A DNA stretch of 64,000 nucleotides from JBFLVU01 sp964589625 (lineage in GTDB: Bacteria > Acidobacteriota > UBA4820 > DSQY01): the NCBI GenBank assembly GCA_964589625.1, contig CAZPSH010000015.1:3964-67963 (forward strand), given 5' to 3'. Positions 34,440 through 42,904 of the stretch are shown here, in pieces (position 1 is the stretch's first letter; the number at the start of each line of letters is the position of its first letter). The notes under the pieces are model-generated. The model worked only from the letters and a program-made list of their open reading frames with translations, did no database searches and was not told the DNA's origin. Made by a program: the position numbers and the translations under genes.

Positions 34440-36371
34440 TCAACCCGCCGTGCGGCCCACCACAAGGACGCTGGCCTTCACCCTGTGGCGCAGGGCATCG
34501 GCGGTGGATCCGTGGACCAGATCCGAGAGGAAGCGGTGGCCGTGGGCCCCCAGGATCACGAGGTCGGGGTCCAGCTCGTTGACGATCCGGGCCAGTTCCG
34601 GGACGGGCTTGCCCACGCCCAGGTGGGAGGAGACCTCGAAACCCAGCTCCCGCAGCGCCTGGGCGAAGACCTCGAGGCGCTCGGCGTCCTTCTGGCTCTC
34701 CACGTCTGCCGATTCCTTCCCGAGGAACCGGGCGCCGGCGCTCTCCACCACGTGGATCAGGGCCAGGTGGGGCTTGGCTCCCTGGAAGAGGCGGATGGCC
34801 TCCCTGAGCACCGTCTCCTCTCGACCCGAGAAATCCATGGCCACGGCGACCTTCCGGTAGGGCACGGGAGCCTCCTCCAGGCGGGGGCGCCTCGCGGGCG
34901 CGTGGACGCCGATGGGGGCGGGGGGGCGCTTCGTCCTCTCCAGGCGGTCCACCCACGGCTTGGCGACGACGTAGACCAGGAGCACCCCGACCAGGATCTG
35001 GAGGGCCGTCCCCCCCGCCAGGATCCAGGCGGACCCGGGCCGGCCCGAGCGCGAGGCCGAGAGGAGGGTCTCGGTCACGAGGCGCAGGTTCAAGGACACG
35101 ACGATGACGGCCGAGAGCCACGCCAGGCCTTTTAGTACGGGGCCGATGGCGAAGACCCCCATGGTCTTACGGTCTGAAACGAAGTGGATCAGGGGCACGA
35201 TGGCGAAGGGCAGTTGAAGGGAGAGGACCACCTGGGAAAGGACGAGGAGGTCCCCCGTCCCCGCTTCCCCGTAGACCATCAGCGTGAAGACCGCAGGGGC
35301 AATGGCCACGAGGCGCGTGACCAAACGCCTGAGCCAGGGGGGAATCCGGATGTTGAGAAAGCCCTCCATGACGATCTGGCCGGCGAGGGTCCCCGTGATG
35401 GTGGAGGACTGGCCCGACGCGAGGAGGGCCACGGCGAAGGCCACCGGGGCGATGGCCGCACCGAGGATGGGCTCCAGAAGCCGGTGGGCGTCCTGGATCT
35501 CGGCCACGTCCGTGTGGCCCGACCGGTAAAAGACCGCGGCGGCCATGACGAGGATGGCGGCGTTCACAAAGAAGGCCACGTTCAGGGCGACGGCGGAATC
35601 GAGGGTGTTGAGGCGGAGGGACTGGCGCTTCTCCTCCTCCCCCGGCCCGATCTTGCGGGTCTGGACGAGGGAGGAATGGAGGTAGAGGTTGTGGGGCATC
35701 ACCGTGGCCCCCAGCATGCCGATGGCGATGAAGAGGGCCGAGGTGTCGGGGATGGAAGGCACGAATCCCTTGACAAGACCGCCCCACTCGGGCTTGGCCA
35801 GGAGGATCTCGATGAGGAAGCTCCCCCCGATGAGGGTCACGAGGCTCAGGATCAGGGCCTCGAGCTTGCGGATCCCGAACTGGCTCAAGAAGAGAAGGGC
35901 CAGCGTGTCCGCCGCCGTGAGGAGGACCCCCCAGAGGAGGGGCATTCCGAAGAGGAGCTGGAGCGCGATGGCCGAACCCAGGACCTCGGCCAGGTCGCAG
36001 GCGGTGATGGCCAGCTCGCAGAGGCCATAGAGGGAGAGATTTACGACCCGTGGGTACTCGACCCGGCAGGCCTGGGCAAGATCCAGGCCCCGCACGATCC
36101 CGAGGCGCGCCGAGAGGCTCTGGAGAAGGACGGCCATGAGGTTGGAGAGGAGGAGGACCCAGATCAGCGTGTAGTTGTATTGGGAGCCCGCGGCGAGGTC
36201 CGTGGCCCAGTTCCCCGGGTCCATGTACCCCACGCTCACGAGGTAGGCGGGGCCGGTGATGGCCAGGATGCGCCGGAGGAATCCTGCCTTGAAGGGCACG
36301 GCCACGGAGCCGTGGATCTCGGAGAGGGACTTTCTGCCGGGCTCCTGGCCCCCCGTCCGGGGTGTCTTCAC
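34440..36371 (-). CDS. mntH: NRAMP Mn(II)/Fe(II) transporter fused to universal stress domain
   Basis: A 643-residue protein. Residues about 30-465 are an 11-segment NRAMP carrier that imports Mn(II) or Fe(II) with protons. The metal site is in GYMDPGNWATDLAAG (DPGN about 51-54) and GATVMPHNLYLHSSLV (MPHN about 225-229). After a Pro/Arg linker (about 480-500), residues 505-643 form a UspA domain (YRKVAVAMDFSGREETVLRE, and DPDLVILGAHGHRFLSDLVH, with GSTADALRHRVKASVLVV). Its GxxGH and GS motifs resemble ATP-binding USPs. The fusion suggests control of metal uptake by nucleotide status, which is inference. Confidence 0.92.
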   Translation of the reverse strand: MKTPRTGGQEPGRKSLSEIHGSVAVPFKAGFLRRILAITGPAYLVSVGYMDPGNWATDLAAGSQYNYTLIWVLLLSNLMAVLLQSLSARLGIVRGLDLAQACRVEYPRVVNLSLYGLCELAITACDLAEVLGSAIALQLLFGMPLLWGVLLTAADTLALLFLSQFGIRKLEALILSLVTLIGGSFLIEILLAKPEWGGLVKGFVPSIPDTSALFIAIGMLGATVMPHNLYLHSSLVQTRKIGPGEEEKRQSLRLNTLDSAVALNVAFFVNAAILVMAAAVFYRSGHTDVAEIQDAHRLLEPILGAAIAPVAFAVALLASGQSSTITGTLAGQIVMEGFLNIRIPPWLRRLVTRLVAIAPAVFTLMVYGEAGTGDLLVLSQVVLSLQLPFAIVPLIHFVSDRKTMGVFAIGPVLKGLAWLSAVIVVSLNLRLVTETLLSASRSGRPGSAWILAGGTALQILVGVLLVYVVAKPWVDRLERTKRPPAPIGVHAPARRPRLEEAPVPYRKVAVAMDFSGREETVLREAIRLFQGAKPHLALIHVVESAGARFLGKESADVESQKDAERLEVFAQALRELGFEVSSHLGVGKPVPELARIVNELDPDLVILGAHGHRFLSDLVHGSTADALRHRVKASVLVVGRTAG

Positions 36372-36454
36372 GCGCCACGCCTCCCCTGGGTCATCGGGTC
36401 CTGCAAATCAGTCCCCCCTCAACGGAAGGATCGGTCCGGACATTCCCGGGACCC

Positions 36455-38131
36455 CTATTTGGCCTCCGAGGCGGAGGGAAGCCGGGTGATCTTGATGCGG
36501 GCCGGCATCCGCTTGGGCTCGACCTTGAGCATGGTGTCCGAACCCTCCTCCAGGACGAGGGCGAAGTCCGTCTCGGCGAAGAAGGGCGTGGGTGCGGGGC
36601 TCCAGACCTGGAAGCGGAGGACGTAGGAGGCGGGGGGCAGGGCGAGGTGCTGGATCAGGCGGAAGCCCCCCCGGGACCGCCCCGTCGGATCGGGCAGACC
36701 CCGGAAGGGCGTTTCCAGGACGATCTCGCCGTTGGCGAAGACCTTGATCACCCCGCGGGGGAGCGGCCCCTCCACGACCAGGCCCAAGTGGGCCTTCTTG
36801 ACCTTCCTGGGGGCCGCCGGAGGGGCCTGCACGGGGGCCGGGACGGGGGGCGAGGGCTTCGCCTCGGGCGCCGCAGGTGCGGCTTCGTGACGGGGCTTTG
36901 CTTCAGGGGGGGGCTCCGCCCTGGGGGCGGCCGGCTTCCGGGCCGGCGCCTCGGGCGTCCGGGCCTCGGCAGGAGCCGCTTCTCTCTCCGGCTCGCCGCG
37001 CAGGACGGGGGTGCCCGCGGGCGGGGGTGGAGCCGGCTCTTCCACGGGGACGGGCTTCGCGGCGCCCTTTCCGAGCCTACCCACGACGACGAAACCGAGG
37101 AGGCAGAAGCCGACGAGGGCGGCCAGCGCCACGGTTAGGCCCACCACGAGCCCTCTCCGGTGCTTTGCCGGGGCGGGCTCCGCGGGAGTCGGGGCGGACC
37201 CCGCGGGGGCCGGACCCGAAACCGTCGGCGACACACGGGCAATGGTGGCGACCCGGGCGGGCTCCCCTGGAGGGGTTCCTTCCGGGGCCGGCTCCGCCGA
37301 GACGGTCCCTGAAAGGACGCCGTCGATGGCCTCCGCCAGTTCCCCGCCCGACTGGAAGCGCTCGGCGGGGTCCTTGGCCAGGAGGCGGTCGAGGAGGAAC
37401 CGGATGCCGGGCGAGAGGGACGTCTCCTCGGACAGGGGTTTGGGCGGGGCGTGGACGATCTGGTAACAGACCGAGGAGATGGTCTCTCCGTGAAAGGGCC
37501 TCTGCCCCGAAATCATGAGGTAGAGCACCACCCCCAGCGAGAAGAGGTCGCTCCGCCCGTCCACCTCCTGGCCCATGACCTGCTCGGGGCTCATGAAATG
37601 CGGTGTCCCGAGGACTTCGCCCGTCCGCGTGAGGTCGCTCGCGGCGAGCCGGGCCACACCGAAGTCGGTGAGAACGGCCCGCCCTTTTTCGTCCACCAGG
37701 ATGTTGTCCGGCTTGATGTCGCGGTGCACCACCCCCAGGCCGTGGGCGTAGTGGAGGGCGTCCGCCATCTGCCTGAGGATCGGAAGGGCCCGCTCCTGCG
37801 GGAGGGGGCCGGAGTCCTTGAGGAGCCGGGAGAGGCTCGTGCCCTCCACGAATTCCTGCGCCATGTAGGGGACCCCGTCCCACTCGCCCACGTCGTAGAT
37901 GGTGACGATGCTGGGATGGTGCAATCCCCCCGCGGCCCGGGCTTCGCGGAAGAACCTCTCCCGGAACTCGCGCTTCTCTTCCTCCCCGAGGAGGGGCGAC
38001 AGGGCCACGACCTTGATCGCGACGATGCGGCCGATGAGGGGATCGCGGGCCCGGTAGACCATGCCCATGGCCCCCCGCCCGGCCAGCTCGATGACCTCGT
38101 ATCTTCCGATCGTCTTGGGCTGGTCCGCCAT
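36455..38131 (-). CDS. Membrane-anchored Ser/Thr protein kinase
   Basis: A 558-residue Hanks-type kinase. Kinase domain about 8-275: GRGAMGMVYRARD (about 18-30), VAIKVV Lys (about 39-41), VVHRDIKPDNILVD catalytic loop, LTDFGVARL, and GTPHFMSPEQ. A Pro/Ala-rich juxtamembrane part leads to one membrane segment (about 330-350, GLVVGLTVALAALVGFCLLG). A long Pro/Ala/Glu linker and an external beta-rich domain of about 115 residues follow (KKAHLGLVVEGPLPRGVIKV to the end). There are no PASTA repeats. The start at 38131 has no ribosome site but lies six bases after a TATCCT -10. Confidence 0.9.
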   Translation of the reverse strand: MADQPKTIGRYEVIELAGRGAMGMVYRARDPLIGRIVAIKVVALSPLLGEEEKREFRERFFREARAAGGLHHPSIVTIYDVGEWDGVPYMAQEFVEGTSLSRLLKDSGPLPQERALPILRQMADALHYAHGLGVVHRDIKPDNILVDEKGRAVLTDFGVARLAASDLTRTGEVLGTPHFMSPEQVMGQEVDGRSDLFSLGVVLYLMISGQRPFHGETISSVCYQIVHAPPKPLSEETSLSPGIRFLLDRLLAKDPAERFQSGGELAEAIDGVLSGTVSAEPAPEGTPPGEPARVATIARVSPTVSGPAPAGSAPTPAEPAPAKHRRGLVVGLTVALAALVGFCLLGFVVVGRLGKGAAKPVPVEEPAPPPPAGTPVLRGEPEREAAPAEARTPEAPARKPAAPRAEPPPEAKPRHEAAPAAPEAKPSPPVPAPVQAPPAAPRKVKKAHLGLVVEGPLPRGVIKVFANGEIVLETPFRGLPDPTGRSRGGFRLIQHLALPPASYVLRFQVWSPAPTPFFAETDFALVLEEGSDTMLKVEPKRMPARIKITRLPSASEAK

Positions 38132-38137
38132 GGGGAG

Positions 38138-38166
38138 AGGATACTCCAGGGCCTGGCGCTCCACAA
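38138..38166 (-). promoter_or_regulatory. Promoter abutting the kinase ATG (possible leaderless start)
   Basis: The minus strand reads TTGTGG (38166-38161), 17 bases, then TATCCT (38143-38138), then CTCCCC and the kinase ATG at 38131. The predicted transcription start falls on or next to the A of the ATG. Confidence 0.4.
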
Positions 38167-38203
38167 TCCGGTCGGCCCGTCCGGCGGGCAGGACGGGTTC
38201 CCC

Positions 38204-38632
38204 TCAGGGCTCCTCGGTGTAGCCCTGGACGGCGAACAGGACGGCGGCGTCGAAGAAGTTCACGATCTGCCGGTACAGGTTCAGGCCCTGGTAGAGGTTG
38301 GCCGTGGAGTCGAAGATCCCCTCCTCGATCACGTACTGCCAAAGGACGATGCGCGCGATCTGGACCGCCCGCACGACCTGGTGGAGGGGAACGCCCTCGG
38401 CGCGGCCCCGGCGGCCCGTGTTGCGGAAGTGCTCCACGATCACCATGTGGCGCGGCTGGTCGAGGTAGGTCCCGATCTCCTCGTAGGCCGCCCGCACGTG
38501 CTCCAGCAGTTCCGCCTCGGGGCGGAGGAGGTACCTCTCCATGCCCTCCTCGCGGTGGAGGCGCTCCAGCCATTTTTTCGCCAAGGGTTCGGCGTGGGTT
38601 TCGGCGATGGCCACGATGGCGTTGATGTCCAT
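38204..38632 (-). CDS. RsbRD-like N-terminal sensor domain protein
   Basis: A 142-residue all-helical protein. HAEPLAKKWLERLHREEGME, EEIGTYLDQPRHMVIVEHFR, and GVPLHQVVRAVQIARIVLWQ resemble the N-terminal RsbRD-type sensing domain found in stressosome paralogues and in some kinases and cyclases. There is no STAS or output domain. The ATG at 38632 follows GGGAG. It sits between the selenoprotein gene and the kinase gene on the same strand, so it may feed a signal to the kinase. That link is inference. Confidence 0.7.
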   Translation of the reverse strand: MDINAIVAIAETHAEPLAKKWLERLHREEGMERYLLRPEAELLEHVRAAYEEIGTYLDQPRHMVIVEHFRNTGRRGRAEGVPLHQVVRAVQIARIVLWQYVIEEGIFDSTANLYQGLNLYRQIVNFFDAAVLFAVQGYTEEP

Positions 38633-38660
38633 GTTCACCGGCTCCCGATGCCGGCAGGGG

Positions 38661-38894
38661 CTAGGCGCGGCCTGCCCTGCGCGAGAGTTCGACAAGGAGG
38701 GCGTCCTCGTTGGGGAACTGGCCCGTCTTCTTTTTCGAGTAGACGAGGGCCCCGTCCAGCGTCACCTCGAAGACGCCCCCGGAGGAGCGGACCAGCTCCG
38801 CGTCCGCGCCGAGGTGTTCCTTGACCTTCGCGGCCAAACTGGCCGCCCTGGGCTCATAGTTTCAGACGCCGCAGTATTCGATCGAAATGCGCAT
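38661..38894 (-). CDS. selW: SelW-like (Rdx family) selenoprotein with in-frame TGA for selenocysteine
   Basis: The minus strand from ATG 38894 reads MRISIEYCGV, then TGA (38864-38862), then NYEPRAASLAAKVKEHLGAD and FEVTLDGALVYSKKKTGQFP, to TAG at 38661: 77 residues with Sec at position 11. The redox motif is Cys-Gly-Val-Sec, the CxxU of SelW/SelT/SelH-like Rdx proteins, followed by the family Asn-Tyr and Arg-Ala. The hairpin GCGGCCA-GTT-TGGCCGC (38846-38830) lies 15 bases after the TGA with GU at the loop start, as in bacterial SECIS elements. GGGAG precedes the ATG. The protein is probably a small thiol/selenol redox protein of unknown partner. A Cys would replace Sec in a non-selenium homologue. 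Confidence 0.88.
38830..38846 (-). promoter_or_regulatory. selW: Bacterial SECIS-like hairpin for Sec insertion
   Basis: A perfect 7-bp stem GCGGCCA/TGGCCGC with loop GUU, inside the coding region. It lies 15 bases after the TGA, so the loop G and U are about 23 bases from the codon. Distance, stem size and GU in the apical loop fit known bacterial SECIS rules (SelB binding). Confidence 0.75.
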
Positions 38895-38949
38895 GGCGTT
38901 CTCCCGCGGGCAACTCCACACCGAAAACAACGCCCCGGCGCGTGGTTTA

Positions 38950-40248
38950 TTACGCGATCAGGTGCCGGTCCCTGGCTTCCTTCTCCAGCATCTCCCGGAA
39001 ATCGGGGTGGGCGATGGAGATGAGCGCCCGGGCCCGCTCCTGGAGGTTCTTGCCCCAGAGGTTGGCCACGCCGAACTCGGTCACGACGTAGTGGACGTCC
39101 GCTCGGGTGGTCACCACGCCCGACCCCTCCTTGAGCTTCGGCGTGATGCGGGTCATGGTGTTGCCCTTGGCGGTGGACGGGAGAGCGATGATGGGCTTGC
39201 CCCCCTTGCTGGCCGCCGCGCCCCGGATGAAGTCGAGCTGGCCGCCGAAGCCGCTGTAGATGTACGTCCCGATCGAGTCGGAACACACCTGGCCCGTGAG
39301 GTCCACCTCCAGGGCCGAATTGATGGCGATCATGTTGTCGTTCTGGGCGATCACGAAGGGGTTGTTGGTGTGCTCCACCGGGTGGAGTTCGAAGAGCGGG
39401 TTGTCGTGGACGAAGTCGTAGAGCTTCCGCGTGCCCAGGATGAACGTCGCCACGACCTTTCCCGGATGGAGGGTCTTGCGGTTGCCCGTGATGATCCCCT
39501 GCTCCATGGCCCGGACGAGACCGTCGGAGATCATCTCCGTGTGGATACCGAGGTCCCTCTTGCCTTCGAGGAGCGTGAGCACGGCGTCGGGGATTCCCCC
39601 GATGCCCATCTGCAGGGTGGCGCCGTCGGGGATCATCTCCGCGATGAAGGCGCCGATGCGACGCTCCACCTCTGAAGCCGGTTTCCCTTGGAGCTCGAGG
39701 AGGGGCTGGGTGTGCTCCACCACGTGCGTGGCGCGAGACACGTGAAGGAAGGAGTCGCCCAGGACCCGGGGCATTTGCTCGTTCACCTGAACGATGACGG
39801 TCTTGGCCGACTCCACGGCGGCCTTGGTGGTCATGACCTCCACGCCGAGGCTCATGAACCCGTGGTCGTCGGGCGGCGAGCACTGGATCATGGCGACGTC
39901 CACACGGCTCGCGCCGCTCCGGATGGCTTTGGGGATCATGTGGAGGTGGATGGGGACGTAGGCCGACCGCCCGTCGTTGACCGAGGCGCGGTCACCCGGC
40001 CCCACGAAGAGCGAATTGTGTCGGAAGGCCTTCTCCATGCCCGGGCGGGAGAAGGGGTCCTCCCCCATGAGCAGAACGTGGCTCAGGGTCACGTTCCGCA
40101 GTTCGTCGGCGCGCGCCGCAAGGGCCTGCAGGAGCGCGAAGGGCGCCGCCGCGTTCCCGCTGATCATGACCCAGTCGCCGGACATGACGGCCTTGGCCGC
40201 CTGTTCGGGACTGCAGAGTTTTTTCTTGTAGTCGTCCATCCAGGACAT
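38950..40248 (-). CDS. Acetyl-CoA hydrolase/transferase family enzyme (4-hydroxybutyrate or butyrate:acetate CoA-transferase type)
   Basis: A 432-residue CoA-transferase of the Cat1/AbfT family, which moves CoA between acetyl-CoA and carboxylic acids. It shows IPDGATLQMGIGGIPDAVL, then DLGIHTEMISDGLV (Glu is the catalytic acyl carrier), then FIRGAAASKGGKPIIALPST and VVTEFGVANLWGKNLQERA. Length matches AbfT-like enzymes (430-440). It starts three bases after the alanine dehydrogenase stop, so the two are co-transcribed. The exact acid (4-hydroxybutyrate, butyrate, propionate or succinate) cannot be told from sequence. Confidence 0.88.
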   Translation of the reverse strand: MSWMDDYKKKLCSPEQAAKAVMSGDWVMISGNAAAPFALLQALAARADELRNVTLSHVLLMGEDPFSRPGMEKAFRHNSLFVGPGDRASVNDGRSAYVPIHLHMIPKAIRSGASRVDVAMIQCSPPDDHGFMSLGVEVMTTKAAVESAKTVIVQVNEQMPRVLGDSFLHVSRATHVVEHTQPLLELQGKPASEVERRIGAFIAEMIPDGATLQMGIGGIPDAVLTLLEGKRDLGIHTEMISDGLVRAMEQGIITGNRKTLHPGKVVATFILGTRKLYDFVHDNPLFELHPVEHTNNPFVIAQNDNMIAINSALEVDLTGQVCSDSIGTYIYSGFGGQLDFIRGAAASKGGKPIIALPSTAKGNTMTRITPKLKEGSGVVTTRADVHYVVTEFGVANLWGKNLQERARALISIAHPDFREMLEKEARDRHLIA

Positions 40249-40251
40249 GGC

Positions 40252-41376
40252 TTACCCCTCCCCCAGGAGTTTCCTGAGGTCGGCCGGCGTCTTGCTGACG
40301 TACCGGCTCACGACCTCGCCTTCGTAGACGTAGCATCCGCGCTGGAGGTCCTTCCAGCCGGACAGGGCCAGGCGCATCCCCTTGTCCTGCATGCTCAGGA
40401 GGAAGGGGAGAAGCGCGTGGGTCAGCGCGTGGCTGGAGGTCCGCGCCACGTACGAGGGGCAGTTGGGAACCGCGAAGTGGAGGATCCCCTCGCGCACGAA
40501 TACGCCCCCGGTGGGCCCCTGGAGCCGCGTCGTCTCGACGCACCCGCCCTGGTCGAAAGAGAAGTCCAAGATCACGGACCCGGGGCGCATCTTCTGGACC
40601 ATGTCCCGGGTCACCACGATGGGCGCGACCTCTCCGGGGACCAGTACGGCCCCCACCAGGACCTCGGCGAAGGCGACGAACTTCTCCAGGTTCTCTTTGG
40701 TGGCGTGGGCCGTCACCACCCGGCCCCCCAGCCGCCGGTCGATCATTTCGAGGACCTTCTGGGACAGGTCCAGCACGTAGACGCTGCATCCCAGGCCCAG
40801 AAAGGCCCGGGCCGTGTGGAAGCCCAGGGTGCCGCCCCCGATGATGACCACGTCCGCCGGCGGGATTCCGGGGGCACCGCCGAGAAGGATCCCGATCCCT
40901 CCGGACCCCGTTTCCAGGAGGTGTCCCGCGATCTGGGGGGCCATCTTGCCGGCAATCTCCGAGGAGATCCGGAGAATGGGCAGGGTCCCGTCGGCGTCCT
41001 GGATGATCTCGAGTCCGAGGGCCGTGATCCTGCGCTCCCTCATCTTGGCCAAGTAGGCTTCACCCGCCACGGCCAGGTGCAGGAAGGCCAGGACCGCCGA
41101 GCCGGGCTCCATGAGGTCCAAATCGTGGAGGTTCGGACGCCCCACCTTGACGAGGACCTCCGACCGCCCAAAGACCTCCTCGTGGGAATAGACTACCTGA
41201 GCGCCGACCTTGCGATAGGCCTCGTCGGGGAACCCCGCCGCCGTGCCCGCCCCCGTCTCCACGACGACTTCGGCCCCGGCTTCCACGAGTTCCCGGACTC
41301 CGGCCGGGGAAAGCCCCACGCGCTTTTCCTCACAATTCGGCTGGAGGCCGCACTCCTTGGGTACTCCGAACCTCAT
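40252..41376 (-). CDS. ald: Alanine dehydrogenase
   Basis: A 374-residue NAD-dependent enzyme that converts alanine to pyruvate, ammonia and NADH (or the reverse). It starts MRFGVPKECGLQPNCEEKRV, with Lys and Arg of the substrate pocket. Other motifs are VLVKVGRPN, FLHLAVAG, VVIIGGGTLGFHTARAFLG (NAD loop), ILDFSFDQGGCVETTR and NCPSYVARTSSHALTHA. A longer start at 41421 lacks family residues, so 41376 was chosen (GGAAAGGGG upstream). The gene heads the ald/CoA-transferase/selW run. Confidence 0.93.
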   Translation of the reverse strand: MRFGVPKECGLQPNCEEKRVGLSPAGVRELVEAGAEVVVETGAGTAAGFPDEAYRKVGAQVVYSHEEVFGRSEVLVKVGRPNLHDLDLMEPGSAVLAFLHLAVAGEAYLAKMRERRITALGLEIIQDADGTLPILRISSEIAGKMAPQIAGHLLETGSGGIGILLGGAPGIPPADVVIIGGGTLGFHTARAFLGLGCSVYVLDLSQKVLEMIDRRLGGRVVTAHATKENLEKFVAFAEVLVGAVLVPGEVAPIVVTRDMVQKMRPGSVILDFSFDQGGCVETTRLQGPTGGVFVREGILHFAVPNCPSYVARTSSHALTHALLPFLLSMQDKGMRLALSGWKDLQRGCYVYEGEVVSRYVSKTPADLRKLLGEG

Positions 41377-41492
41377 GGTCCACCCCTTTCCGTCGGGAAC
41401 CTGAATCCGGTCCCCGGACACGCTCCGGCGCCGGGCTTCATCGGCTCACTCACCCCGTACTTCGGGACCGGTCCTCGCGTTCCACCCTGAAA

Positions 41493-41501
41493 AGTATAGC
41501 A
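41493..41501 (-). promoter_or_regulatory. ald: Extended -10 promoter element, ald
   Basis: The minus strand reads TGC-TATACT, a near-perfect extended -10, leaving a leader of about 110 nt before the ald ATG. The -35 is poor. The MFS gene diverges from the same 199-base gap. Confidence 0.5.
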
Positions 41502-41575
41502 TATCTACACTTTCGGCCATCCGGCCGCCCGCAGGCCATTCGGCCGTGCGCCATTTTGCGCAGGGCGGAGGTACA

Positions 41576-42832
41576 ATGCGGAACGGCCCTCGGGGAGAGT
41601 GCATCATGGCCAGGTGGCCCGGGCATTCGCGGAACTCGATTTTCCTGGGCGGAGTGGAGGCCTTCTGGGGCCTTGGGATGAATCTCGTTTCCCTGGGCGC
41701 GGTGATCCCGGTCTTCCTGGAGGGGCTCGGAGCCAGCAACGCCGTCATCGCGCTCCTGCCAGCCCTGAGCGCCCTCGGGGTCGGGCTTCCTCAGGTCTTC
41801 TCGGGGGCGCTGACCCGCCGGGGAGGCTCCCTCCGGGCCCGGGTCCTCTGGCTGCACGTGGCGGCCCCTCTCCCCCTCGCCCTGGTGGCCGCCGGACTCT
41901 GGTCCGGGTGCCGGTCTCCGGTCTGGCTCGTGCTCGGCGGATGGGCCCTCTTCTACGCCCTCGTGGGCACCGTCTTTCCCCTCTGGCTCGACTTCATGGC
42001 CGGGATCCTGGACCCGGAGCGTCGGGGGCGCGCCTTCGGCTTCATCTTCTTCACCCAGACCCTGGCCGGGGCCGCCGGGGTGACGGCGGCGGGGGCCGTC
42101 CTGGGCATGAGCACGTCGCCCGAGGCCTACGCCGCGCTCTTTCTCTCGGCGGCCTTGCTCATGGCGGGAGGATCCTTCCTTTTCCTGGGGACGGCTGGCG
42201 GCGCTCCGGACGAGCCGGTTCGGCCGGGGGGGGTGGATCAGCACCTGCGCGCCATGTGGGGAGCCTTGCGGCGGAGCCGCTGGATGCTCCCGTACCTCGG
42301 CGGCCGGTGGATCGTGCGGGGCGCCTACCCGCTGGTCCTCCACTTCTACGCCGTGTACGCGGTGGCGGACCGGGGCGTGTCTCCCTCCGCCGCGGCGCTC
42401 CTCGGAACGGCGGCGCTCCTGGGCCAGGCCTTCGCAGGAATCGGCGCCGGTTGGCTCGGAGATCGGTTCGGCCACAAGTCCGCCGTGCTCATCGGCCAGG
42501 GGGGGCTCGCGGCCGCCGCCCTTCTCCTCGTGGCGCCCGCGCCGGCCGCGGGGATCTATCTGGCGGCCGTCCTGACGGGGGCGTTCCTCGCCACCGAGTA
42601 CACGAGCCAGACGAACTGGGTCATCGACCTGGCTGGAGCCGACGAGCGACGCAACGCCCTGGGTCTCGTCGGGTTCCTGCTCACGCCGGCGGCCGTGGTG
42701 GCTCCGCTGGCGGGGGGATGGATCATGGATGCGGTGGGATTCAGGCCCGTGTTCGGGGCGGTGGGGCTTCTCGTCCTCGTAGCCATGGCGATGGAACTCC
42801 GCCTCGTGCCCACGGGCCGGGAGAAGACCTGA
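41576..42832 (+). CDS. Major facilitator superfamily transporter
   Basis: A 418-residue inner-membrane protein with about 12 hydrophobic segments. The conserved MFS loop after segment 2 is weak (LTRRGGSLRARVLW) and the equivalent after segment 8 reads GWLGDRFGHKSAVLIG. The substrate cannot be predicted. No regulator or enzyme lies next to it that would hint at a drug, sugar or peptide. The ATG at 41576 has GGCGGAGG upstream. An ATG at 41606 with GGGGAGAG is an alternative start. Confidence 0.87.
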   Translation: MRNGPRGECIMARWPGHSRNSIFLGGVEAFWGLGMNLVSLGAVIPVFLEGLGASNAVIALLPALSALGVGLPQVFSGALTRRGGSLRARVLWLHVAAPLPLALVAAGLWSGCRSPVWLVLGGWALFYALVGTVFPLWLDFMAGILDPERRGRAFGFIFFTQTLAGAAGVTAAGAVLGMSTSPEAYAALFLSAALLMAGGSFLFLGTAGGAPDEPVRPGGVDQHLRAMWGALRRSRWMLPYLGGRWIVRGAYPLVLHFYAVYAVADRGVSPSAAALLGTAALLGQAFAGIGAGWLGDRFGHKSAVLIGQGGLAAAALLLVAPAPAAGIYLAAVLTGAFLATEYTSQTNWVIDLAGADERRNALGLVGFLLTPAAVVAPLAGGWIMDAVGFRPVFGAVGLLVLVAMAMELRLVPTGREKT

Positions 42833-42904
42833 GCCGCACCGTTTCCATGGGCGGCGTCTGCGCGCCCCAGGCGGCAGGCAGGAAAAGTGCGGGGGCGCCG
42901 CGAA

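Noticed and set aside
31816..34860. Open frame of over 1000 codons on the plus strand across priA and the binding-protein gene
   Set aside because: A shifted-frame shadow of priA, crossing a real promoter and the livJ-type gene; Pro/Gly/Arg-rich.
38862..38864. TGA as a nonsense mutation of a decayed small gene
   Set aside because: The codon lies exactly at the CxxU redox position, the rest of the frame is intact, and a SECIS-like hairpin follows; selenocysteine explains all three.
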